Source: Shewanella putrefaciens
Lineage (GTDB): Bacteria > Pseudomonadota > Gammaproteobacteria > Enterobacterales > Shewanellaceae
Assembly (NCBI RefSeq): GCF_016406325.1
Contig: NZ_CP066370.1
Span: 744,001-808,000, forward strand
DNA: 64,000 nt
Reading direction: 5' to 3'
How positions within the stretch are numbered: the first letter of the stretch is position 1; each line of letters opens with the position of its first letter. Of this stretch, positions 57,144 to 64,000 are shown one piece after another. The notes beneath the pieces were generated by a model. It was not told the origin of the DNA and made no database searches. It saw only the letters and a program-made list of their open reading frames with translations. A program made the translations under genes and the position numbers.

Positions 57144-57728
57144 TTATTTTTTAGGCAGTAATTTAGCCGATTTCAATATGATTGGGGTGACGGGGACATC
57201 GGGCCAATTAAGTTTAGGGTTGGTCGTTGTTTCTACTACTGCCATGGCTTCAAGTACAGGTTTACCTTCAATTATTTCACCAAAAACGGCATAACCCCAG
57301 CGGCGTTTTGAGGGGTCGAGTTTAGTGTTATCAGTCACGTTAAAGTAAAACTGGCGTGTAGCCGAGTGTGGATCGTTATCCCGAGCCATGGCAATTGTGC
57401 CCATACTGTTCGTTAGACCGTTGCCAGACTCATTCACTATAGGTTTTCCCGCAGGCAGTTCATCCAATTTAGGGTTGAGTCCTCCCCCTTGCACGACAAA
57501 ATCGCTAATCACGCGATGAAAAATGGTGTTGTCATATTCACCTTTTACGACATAGGTTAAAAAGTTGTCGACAGTAATGGGGGCTCGGGTTCTGTCTAAC
57601 TCGACCACGATTTTGCCTAAACTGGTATCAAACTCGACTTGGGGATACAAGGTGTCAGGTTGAATGTCGATTGCAAAGCTGCTGTGACTAATACACAGGA
57701 ATATGAGCGCAGATATCCAGCGTAGCAT
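57144..57728 (-). CDS. Periplasmic cyclophilin-type peptidyl-prolyl isomerase
   Basis: A 194-residue PpiA-type enzyme with signal peptide MLRWISALIFLCISHSSFAI and the cyclophilin core: FHRVISDFVVQGGG, the MAR-type region TIAMARDNDPHSATRQFYFN and RRWGYAVFGEI. It catalyses cis-trans proline isomerisation in periplasmic protein folding. It lies 31 bp after yajG, likely cotranscribed. Confidence 0.94.
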   Translation of the reverse strand: MLRWISALIFLCISHSSFAIDIQPDTLYPQVEFDTSLGKIVVELDRTRAPITVDNFLTYVVKGEYDNTIFHRVISDFVVQGGGLNPKLDELPAGKPIVNESGNGLTNSMGTIAMARDNDPHSATRQFYFNVTDNTKLDPSKRRWGYAVFGEIIEGKPVLEAMAVVETTTNPKLNWPDVPVTPIILKSAKLLPKK

Positions 57729-57758
57729 TTTGATTTCCTTATAAACTATCGGCGATTA

Positions 57759-58325
57759 TTATTGTTGTAAAAATTGGTTTAGCTCGGGATCATTTAGAAT
57801 TTCCCCTGACAGCTGGCCAAGTAATTTGTTCATATCTAATTCTAGGGTTGCAAAGTCGGGGGTTAGTGGCCCTTTTAATGTCCCTTTGGCTTTATAGCGT
57901 TTAACGAGTTCTTGAGTCGAGTTTCGAGCTTGCACGGCAATCATTACACTGTGCTTAGCTTCATAACCAAAGGTTTTTTTGGTCACATCCATCTGTAATT
58001 CTTCTAATTGAATTTGTACCGAATGACTGGCTCCTGGATCAATTTGATAACCGGCTTGAGCAAAACCATTACGGAATACTTCGTCGAGTTGTAATTTTGG
58101 TGGTTCACTTGGGCCGACTAAGCGTGTTTTTGTGCCCTCTTCAATAAAGCGTGCAACATATTCGACATTACGGGTATCAAGGGTTTCCAGTGAAATAGGG
58201 ATAGTTCTTGATATTTGTTGTTTCACATCTGGAATTTGCGGGCTAAAAGCCATATGAGTTGGCTTTTGGCTAGCGCAGCCCACGAATAGCAGGGGAAAAG
58301 TCAAAGTCAGTAATAGCCGTTTCAT
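57759..58325 (-). CDS. yajG: YajG family lipoprotein
   Basis: A 188-residue lipoprotein with signal MKRLLLTLTFPLLFVGC (Cys17). The rest is a YajG-like alpha/beta domain of unknown function. The ATG at 58325 was chosen because it opens on a proper lipoprotein signal; the ORF runs 22 codons further without one. E. coli has yajG directly before ampG; here other genes intervene. Confidence 0.9.
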   Translation of the reverse strand: MKRLLLTLTFPLLFVGCASQKPTHMAFSPQIPDVKQQISRTIPISLETLDTRNVEYVARFIEEGTKTRLVGPSEPPKLQLDEVFRNGFAQAGYQIDPGASHSVQIQLEELQMDVTKKTFGYEAKHSVMIAVQARNSTQELVKRYKAKGTLKGPLTPDFATLELDMNKLLGQLSGEILNDPELNQFLQQ

Positions 58326-58425
58326 TGGAGATCTCGTGCAAGTAAAAGTGGTTACAGCATACCAGAAATCACTTTTGATGCCACAGAGCACCGTGATTCA
58401 GTTGAGGTACAGGCGAGGTGTATAT

Positions 58426-58693
58426 TATACCAATCACATTAAATATCTAATCAGTTCAGAGCCTCACAGGCATCTCAATCCAAGGCGCATTGACGCAGAA
58501 ATGGTCATTCCCTTTTAAGTCAATGCAACACGGGAGTCGGATACCTGTGAGGCTCCCGAAGGGCGGGTTTCAGCACGCTTTATACTGCGTTTAAGGCTTT
58601 CGACAGAGCACCACTATGCCTTCAATCCTTCGCCTTGTCTAAAGCGCGTTGAACTCCCGCTGAATGAACAGATATTTAATCCGATTGGTATTA
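58426..58693 (-). repeat. Dispersed hairpin repeat (MITE-like), copy 2
   Basis: The reverse complement of the element at 23671-23937, about 268 bp, with the same ends (ATACCAATC ... GATTGGTAT) and both internal hairpins. It has many small differences but the same structure. It lies between yajG and the outer-membrane barrel gene and probably supplies no coding function. Confidence 0.88.
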
Positions 58694-58742
58694 TCCATCG
58701 CGACAATTTTTAAAGACTCAATTAACTCAGATGAGAGCGTGA

Positions 58743-59319
58743 ATGAAATATATAACGAATTTATCCCTATCAGTATGGGTAGTCTTGTTAGGCTTGAGTG
58801 CTGGCACATTAAGCTCGAATGCAACTGCAAATGATGCAACTCATCATCTCGTTGGCGCTAGCTTAGGTTACGGTGCCCAAGAATTTGAAACTAAAAATGG
58901 TAAATATGATGCGGGTGATACCGTCACTGTCGATTTATATTATCGCTATATGCTCAATGAGCATTTTGGCGTTGAAGCAGGTTATTTAGCAGGGTCTGGT
59001 GGCGTGGCAAGTGCACTTGTTGAGGCATTTAGCGAGATAAAAGATCTAAGTTATCAGGGGGGGCAGAATAGCCGCTTACGGTGAATATCCGTTATCGAGA
59101 GGCAATAGCTTGTATGCCAAATTAGGCGCAGCTTACACCCAAGTGAGTTATGAGATGGATAAGCAAGATAGGGATTCTGACGATATCGGTTTTTATGGTG
59201 CAGTCGGTTGGCAATATCGATTTAAGTCGGGGTTTGGTTTGAATCTAGAATATCAATATATTCCGATGAAAGAACTAGAGTTGCAGGGGATTAATGTTGG
59301 TATTAGCTACAAATTCTAA
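58743..59319 (+). pseudogene. Outer-membrane beta-barrel protein, frameshifted at a G7 tract
   Basis: The first part (58743-59084) has a signal peptide and barrel strands (HHLVGASLGYGAQEF, then LYYRYMLNEHFGVEAGYLAG); the second frame (up to 59319) continues with YGEYPLSRGNSLYAKLGAAY and ends in the barrel strand GINVGISYKF. The break is at seven G residues (59056-59062); six would restore a continuous frame of about 190 residues. An OmpA-like 8-stranded barrel is likely. Damaged gene, phase-variable gene or sequencing error. Confidence 0.88.
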
Positions 59320-59349
59320 TCGCTTCTCAATATCCTGCGAGCAATGATG

Positions 59350-59372
59350 AAAGCGCCTTTAGGCGCTTTTTT
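59350..59372 (+). terminator. Terminator of the barrel gene
   Basis: AAAGCGCC-TTTA-GGCGCTTTTTT: a short stable stem with a T-run, 31 bp past the stop codon. Confidence 0.9.
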
Positions 59373-59541
59373 GATTTTATCACTAAGGCATTTCGCTAAG
59401 ATAGAATGCTGGTGGATAACAAGTTCACAACAATTTGGTGTTGCACTCTTTTAATGCAATGTGGGACAGGTTAGAGTAAAAATTCGATGTTTATAAGAGG
59501 AGAGCATAGATGCTCCCCTGTTCTTTGTGTAAGGCTGAGTC

Positions 59542-60573
59542 ATGTCAACGATAGCAACGCAAATCGCCCCTGATAACCTAATCAATCCGAAAGGATTACC
59601 TCATTTAGGCCATTTCGATGGCATAGTCAAAACCTTAGGCTTAGCGGATTTTGCCTACTATGACACTATGGATAAACCTGCTTCAGCGTGGGCCAAGCAT
59701 TTCGATTATAAGCAGTTTCAGTTTGTTTCTTTGGTCACGCCACGTTATGTCCTTGGGGTCGCGCTTGCCGACATTGCCTATGTCGGCAGTGCTTTTTGTT
59801 ATTTATACGACATTAACACTAACACACTCACCCAGCTTGATTGGCTAAAACCTTTAAGGCTTGGCTATCAGATGACGTCATCACCTGCTAATGGTAAAAG
59901 CCAAATTGGTCGTAAAGGGGCGCGGTTAAGCTTTGAGATTGTTGATGGCGGTTGGCGGTTAATGATAGATACTAAAAACATTCAAGCCGATGTGACTTTG
60001 CATCCATTCCCCCTAAGTTTACCTATGGCGATGTGTAGTCCGACGGGATATAACGGCTGGACTTACACACAAAAGCATAATGGTTTGACCGTTAAAGGTA
60101 GTTTGACAGTAGGTCACGAGCCTCAGCCGTTGAATCAAGCCTTAGCGGGCTATGATTTTTCAGCAGGTTATATGCGCCGCGATACGAGTTGGCGCTGGGC
60201 GTCGATCAATGCGCGGATCCATGAAGGCATAATGGGGCTTAATTTAGCTGCCGGAGTTAATGAAACCGGGGCAACGGAAAATGTCTTTTGGATTAATGGC
60301 GAGCGCCATTTACTTGGGCCCGTGCAATTTGAATTTGATCGCTATGCCACTCTTGGCGCCGAAGTCTGGCGGATCTACAGCCAAAATGGTCAAGTGGATT
60401 TGCAGTTTGCGGCGCACAATTGTCGCAGTGAAAAGCGTAATTTACTTTTCCTTAAGAGTAACTTTCGCCAATTTATCGGCCATTTCAGCGGCACGATAAT
60501 CGACAATCAAGGACGCAGTTATTTGCTCAGTAATGTCCTTGGTCTCGCTGAAGATCACTATGCACGTTGGTAA
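59542..60573 (+). CDS. DUF2804 family protein
   Basis: A 343-residue protein with no signal or membrane helix. It has LVTPRYVLGVALADIAYVGS (about 64-83), FCYLYD, GYNGWTYTQKHNGLTVKGSL and MRRDTSWRWASINARI, which match DUF2804 as I know it. It may be a lipid-related enzyme; no function is proven. The region before it (59380-59541) is non-coding with a promoter-like stretch. Confidence 0.78.
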   Translation: MSTIATQIAPDNLINPKGLPHLGHFDGIVKTLGLADFAYYDTMDKPASAWAKHFDYKQFQFVSLVTPRYVLGVALADIAYVGSAFCYLYDINTNTLTQLDWLKPLRLGYQMTSSPANGKSQIGRKGARLSFEIVDGGWRLMIDTKNIQADVTLHPFPLSLPMAMCSPTGYNGWTYTQKHNGLTVKGSLTVGHEPQPLNQALAGYDFSAGYMRRDTSWRWASINARIHEGIMGLNLAAGVNETGATENVFWINGERHLLGPVQFEFDRYATLGAEVWRIYSQNGQVDLQFAAHNCRSEKRNLLFLKSNFRQFIGHFSGTIIDNQGRSYLLSNVLGLAEDHYARW

Positions 60574-60707
60574 CCGAGCATGGGGAACCGACCATTGTTG
60601 CCTGCGTTGTGGTGTTGAATGCGGTTTATTAACCTCGGTTTGGATTGAGATAACACGATAACGATAAAAAGAATCATAAAACAAGAAGAGTAAAGGACGA
60701 CCTTAAT

Positions 60708-61571
60708 ATGGATATCACCTCACTGATCCAGCACCCAGAAGTGTTACTGCTTATACTTGCTCCATTGTTTTTCATGTGTATTTTGCTGGAATGGTACTTT
60801 GGCGATAAAAAACAAAGATTACCTTTGAGTGCACGTTATCGTGGTCAAGAAGTGCTGTGTAATTTCAGCCTCGCGGCAATGCATCAAGGCGCAGATCTGC
60901 TCACAGGCCTTCTAATCGCTAAGCTGTATTTGGCGATTTTTGGTTGGAAATTATTCGATATTGAAATGGCTCCATTGAGCTTTATTGCCTTGATGGTTGC
61001 GCAGGACTTTTGTTATTACTGGTTCCATCGGGCGAGCCACAGAGTGCGCTGGATGTGGGCGGCTCATGTGGTACACCATAGCTCTGAGAATATGAATTTT
61101 AGCACTGCGTTTCGTCAGAGTTTAATGTATCCCTTTGCGGGCATGTGGGTATTTTGGTTACCGCTGGTGGTAATAGGTTTCGATCCAAACTGGGTAATAT
61201 TTGTCGTATTGTTCAACCTTGGATTGCAATTTTTTGTGCATACACAAGCGATTACATCACTTGGGCCACTTGAATGGGTTTTCAATACACCGTCACATCA
61301 TAGGGTACATCACGGCCGTAATCCCCAATATATCGATAAAAATTACGCAGGTGTGCTTATCATTTGGGACAAGCTATTTGGCACCTTTGAACCTGAGGAC
61401 GAAACTGTGATTTACGGGATCACTAAACCAGTCAACAGCTTTAATCCACTAAAAGTGACCTTCAGTGAATGGTGCGATATGTTTAGCGAAGTTACGGCAA
61501 AGGGGTTGAGTCTGCCACAGAGACTGAGGATCTTATTTGCACCACCGACCAATCATCAAAAACATGATTAA
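60708..61571 (+). CDS. Fatty acid hydroxylase / sterol desaturase family membrane enzyme
   Basis: A 287-residue membrane protein with four or so helices and the three histidine boxes of the family: HRASH (about 107), HVVHHS (about 120) and HHRVHHG (about 197), which bind a di-iron centre. It acts on a lipid-like substrate, identity unknown. It follows the DUF2804 gene in the same direction; a link through lipid modification is possible. Confidence 0.93.
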   Translation: MDITSLIQHPEVLLLILAPLFFMCILLEWYFGDKKQRLPLSARYRGQEVLCNFSLAAMHQGADLLTGLLIAKLYLAIFGWKLFDIEMAPLSFIALMVAQDFCYYWFHRASHRVRWMWAAHVVHHSSENMNFSTAFRQSLMYPFAGMWVFWLPLVVIGFDPNWVIFVVLFNLGLQFFVHTQAITSLGPLEWVFNTPSHHRVHHGRNPQYIDKNYAGVLIIWDKLFGTFEPEDETVIYGITKPVNSFNPLKVTFSEWCDMFSEVTAKGLSLPQRLRILFAPPTNHQKHD

Positions 61572-61719
61572 TAAAATAGTGTAAATGGCTAATGGGAGTG
61601 TGGCCTTAGCCTTGGTAGCCTACTTTTCTTTTTTTGCAAATTAATCGCTGAAAAAATGTACTAAACCATACTTTGGTGGTAATTTTTTGCACAAGGGATT
61701 CATCTGAGTAGGTTGCTAT

Positions 61720-62355
61720 ATGATTGATGAGCCGTATTTAACCTTGGAGGAATTAGCTTGCTTTAGTGAGCTATTTTCTCCTAATCGTATAACTCATGGC
61801 ATGGAGGAGGCTAATCCTGAGCCTTGGGTTAATCATGTATTGACGGTTAAAACCGAAGTGCCGCAAGCATTGGCCTCCTTATTAGGTAAAGCCAAGTTAA
61901 CGCTTTTAGCTGAGGTTGGCCCTTATAAACTGTGGTTCCCCCTTGAAATGAGACTCGATGACTTTGGGCAATTACAACCGACATTGGGTGTTCCAGAAGT
62001 CTTAGACACCACTGGTGCGGAACGGAGTTGGCGCCTGACTCAGCCTGAGGATGTGTGGATATTCGACCATGATCAGGGTGAGCAATGGTCTGTCGTGTCT
62101 TTATCGAGTTCTGGCATGGCTATTCGTGCTAAATCCCAACAACAGTTTGAACAGCTAATTGGTAGCCAAGAGTTACAGCTACAACTTCCCGATGGTGAGA
62201 CGATGCGGGTAAAGATTGAACCTATCCGCCATGAAGAAGGATTGGCAATTGTGAGATTTGAAGCTGAAATCCAAGAGCGCGAAGCCTTACGTCAGTTCTT
62301 ATTTAATCGCCATCGCAGCCAACACGCTAAGCTCTACGCCAGCTTACGTGGATAA
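61720..62355 (+). CDS. PilZ-like domain protein (tentative)
   Basis: A 211-residue soluble protein. The segment WSVVSLSSSGMAIRAKS (about 126-142) resembles the D/NxSxxG strand of PilZ domains, followed by LQLQLPDGETMRVKIEPIRH and IVRFEAEIQ. The RxxxR motif that binds c-di-GMP is not clear. It could be a degenerate PilZ protein. No operon partner; mpl follows 168 bp later. Confidence 0.55.
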   Translation: MIDEPYLTLEELACFSELFSPNRITHGMEEANPEPWVNHVLTVKTEVPQALASLLGKAKLTLLAEVGPYKLWFPLEMRLDDFGQLQPTLGVPEVLDTTGAERSWRLTQPEDVWIFDHDQGEQWSVVSLSSSGMAIRAKSQQQFEQLIGSQELQLQLPDGETMRVKIEPIRHEEGLAIVRFEAEIQEREALRQFLFNRHRSQHAKLYASLRG

Positions 62356-62523
62356 GTGAGTGTTGCGACATAATCCTGTTAGATAAACTTCAGTCAATTG
62401 TAAAAATCCCTTTCTTTGTCAGGATCTTTGCCGAGTAAGTGGCTTTTCCGAGATCCTAACCTGCCAATCTGCGGTTCTATGGATTAGAATAGCCTTGAAT
62501 TCAAAAACATCAGAGCGAGCAGT

Positions 62524-63918
62524 ATGCACGTACATATTTTAGGAATTTGTGGAACCTTCATGGGTGGTCTGGCGTTATTGGCTAGGGCAAAAGGGCATAG
62601 AGTGACGGGTTCGGATGCCAATGTTTACCCTCCAATGAGTACGCAACTAGAAGAACAAGGGATTGAGCTTATTCAAGGTTTTGATCCTAGCCAATTGGGT
62701 GAAGCCGGACATTATCCTGACTTAGTCGTGATTGGTAACGCCATGAGTCGGGGAAATCCCTGTGTAGAAGCCGTGTTGAATATGGGTATTCCTTACACTT
62801 CTGGTCCGCAATTTTTGGCCGAGCATATTTTACCTGAACGTTGGGTGTTAGCGGTTTCAGGCACCCATGGTAAAACCTCAACTTCGAGCATGTTAGCGTG
62901 GATTTTAGAGGATTGTGGTTATCAGCCCGGTTTTTTAATTGGTGGTGTACCGCAAAACTTTGGTGTGTCTGCATGTTTGGGGGAATCAGCGTTCTTTGTC
63001 GTCGAAGCCGACGAATATGATAGCGCTTTTTTCGATAAACGCTCCAAATTCGTGCATTATCATCCACGTACTCTTGTGATTAATAATCTCGAATTTGACC
63101 ATGCCGATATTTTTGCCGATCTAGCGGCTATCCAAAAGCAGTTTAACCACCTGATCCGTACTGTGCCAGGTGAAGGAAAGATCATTTGGCCCGTTGATGT
63201 GCAAGCGGTAAAACAGACTATTGATATGGGCTGCTGGAGTGAGCAAGAACATTATCATACAGCAGAGTCTATTACTGGTTGGTATGGCAAAGCCTTAAGT
63301 GATGATTGCCATTGTTTTGAAGTGTTTTTTGACGGCGAATCCCAAGGGGTACTTGAGTGGGATTTAATTGGTCAGCACAATATCGAAAATGCCATTATGG
63401 CGATTGCAGCCGCGCGTCATGTGGGCGTTAAGCCAAGTGCTGCGATTGAGGCTTTAGCACAATTTATACCGCCAAAACGTCGTCTTGAGTTGTTAGGTAC
63501 AGTGAATGGTATCAGCGTATACGATGATTTTGCCCATCATCCCACCGCTATTGCGACCACATTAAAAGGGATGCGCGCTAAGGTCGGCCAGAGCAAAATT
63601 ATTGTCGTACTTGAACCACGGTCAAATACCATGAAGAGTGGCGTGCATAAAGACACGCTCGCATATTCTATGATGCAAGCTGACGAAGCGTTTTTATATC
63701 AAGCAGATACGATTGACTGGAACATGAAAGAGGCGATGGGAGCCTCAGTGATCCCTGTCATGGTGTTGCATCAGATTGATGAGGTTGTCGCTAAGGTTGC
63801 GGCAACGGCTAAACCCGGTGACACCATAGTGGTCATGAGTAATGGTGGGTTTGGTGGTTTACATAAGAAGCTGCTTGCCGCATTAGAGCAGGCTTCAACG
63901 GTAGAGCAGGTTAACTAA
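62524..63918 (+). CDS. mpl: Murein tripeptide ligase Mpl
   Basis: A 464-residue Mur-ligase family enzyme that recycles L-Ala-gamma-D-Glu-meso-Dap by joining it to UDP-MurNAc. Visible are HILGICGTFMGGLALLARAK, GTHGKTSTSSMLAWILED (ATP loop), VEADEYDSAFFDKRSKF and YDDFAHHPTA. This cooperates with AmpG-mediated muropeptide uptake encoded at 55146-56561. It ends one base before ubiX starts. Confidence 0.97.
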   Translation: MHVHILGICGTFMGGLALLARAKGHRVTGSDANVYPPMSTQLEEQGIELIQGFDPSQLGEAGHYPDLVVIGNAMSRGNPCVEAVLNMGIPYTSGPQFLAEHILPERWVLAVSGTHGKTSTSSMLAWILEDCGYQPGFLIGGVPQNFGVSACLGESAFFVVEADEYDSAFFDKRSKFVHYHPRTLVINNLEFDHADIFADLAAIQKQFNHLIRTVPGEGKIIWPVDVQAVKQTIDMGCWSEQEHYHTAESITGWYGKALSDDCHCFEVFFDGESQGVLEWDLIGQHNIENAIMAIAAARHVGVKPSAAIEALAQFIPPKRRLELLGTVNGISVYDDFAHHPTAIATTLKGMRAKVGQSKIIVVLEPRSNTMKSGVHKDTLAYSMMQADEAFLYQADTIDWNMKEAMGASVIPVMVLHQIDEVVAKVAATAKPGDTIVVMSNGGFGGLHKKLLAALEQASTVEQVN

Positions 63919-63919
63919 G

Positions 63920-64000
63920 ATGGTCTACGCAAAGTCGACTAAGGCAATTAGCTTAGCTTGGACTGGCGCCTCGGGTGCTCCCTATGGACTGAAGTTACTC
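63920..64000 (+). CDS. ubiX: Flavin prenyltransferase UbiX (5' part only)
   Basis: The first 27 codons (starting MVYAKSTKAISLAWTGASGA, then PYGLKLL) match UbiX, which prenylates FMN to make the cofactor of the UbiD decarboxylase in ubiquinone synthesis. The gene runs off the right edge. The start lies immediately after the mpl stop. Confidence 0.9.
   Translation, partial: MVYAKSTKAISLAWTGASGAPYGLKLL

Noticed and set aside
58639..58839. Leftward frame across MITE copy 2 and the barrel-gene start
   Set aside because: Made partly of repeat DNA; no family match and no promoter.

Overview
The window looks like a chromosome segment from a Shewanella species, probably of the putrefaciens/baltica/oneidensis type. 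The pointers are a secreted tetraheme flavocytochrome c fumarate-reductase-type enzyme, two OmpC-like porins, several families common in Shewanella (DUF3069, DUF4447, DUF2787, DUF819), moderate GC content, and the gammaproteobacterial gene orders lolB-ispE-prs and hemA-prfA-prmC-sirB2-sirB1-kdsA. The assignment is by recognition only; no database search was possible.

Positions 1-9000 are accessory DNA. They hold SOS-controlled umuDC, a 35-bp direct repeat, two AT-rich unknown genes (one coiled coil, one ribbon-helix-helix), a 537-bp region full of dyads, a regulator/Rep_trans-like replication gene pair, and a tyrosine recombinase translationally coupled to a dual AAA+ ATPase and followed by DUF6641, DUF2787 and YegP-like (DUF1508) genes. 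The block ends at a tRNA-Leu(CAA) gene with a truncated copy of itself upstream. I read it as one or more integrated mobile elements whose core operon (integrase, AAA+ ATPase, DUF6641, DUF2787, DUF1508) has no function I know.

Positions 9.4-36 kb are mostly ordinary chromosome: a hemerythrin-tailed chemoreceptor, a SieB-like protein, a histidine kinase, tcdA, a porin, queG, the malic enzyme, yehS, an unusual Nramp-type transporter, a PH-domain protein, a DUF4447/SUKH pair, an exported RelA/SpoT-fold protein, pepO, rsuA, an ECF sigma/anti-sigma/DUF4097 operon, an HBM-type chemoreceptor, and the convergent prs-ispE-lolB operon.

Positions 36.5-45.3 kb are the hemA-prfA-prmC-sirB2-sirB1-kdsA cluster. 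It is interrupted by a small insert (SUKH protein, lipoprotein, GNAT) and by a DUF819 transporter gene, and sirB2 is frameshifted at a C7 tract. Positions 45.5-50.8 kb form an Ifc-like respiratory locus: flavocytochrome c, divergent porin, LysR regulator and a second DUF819 permease, with strong dyads in the divergent promoter region. The rest (50.8-64 kb) holds a CSS-EAL phosphodiesterase, PII, panE, vanZ-like, yajQ, ampG, a cyclophilin, yajG, a frameshifted outer-membrane barrel gene (G7 tract), DUF2804, a sterol-desaturase-family gene, a possible PilZ-type gene, mpl and the start of ubiX. Two copies of a roughly 267-bp hairpin repeat in opposite orientation (23.7 and 58.4 kb) look like a dispersed non-autonomous element.
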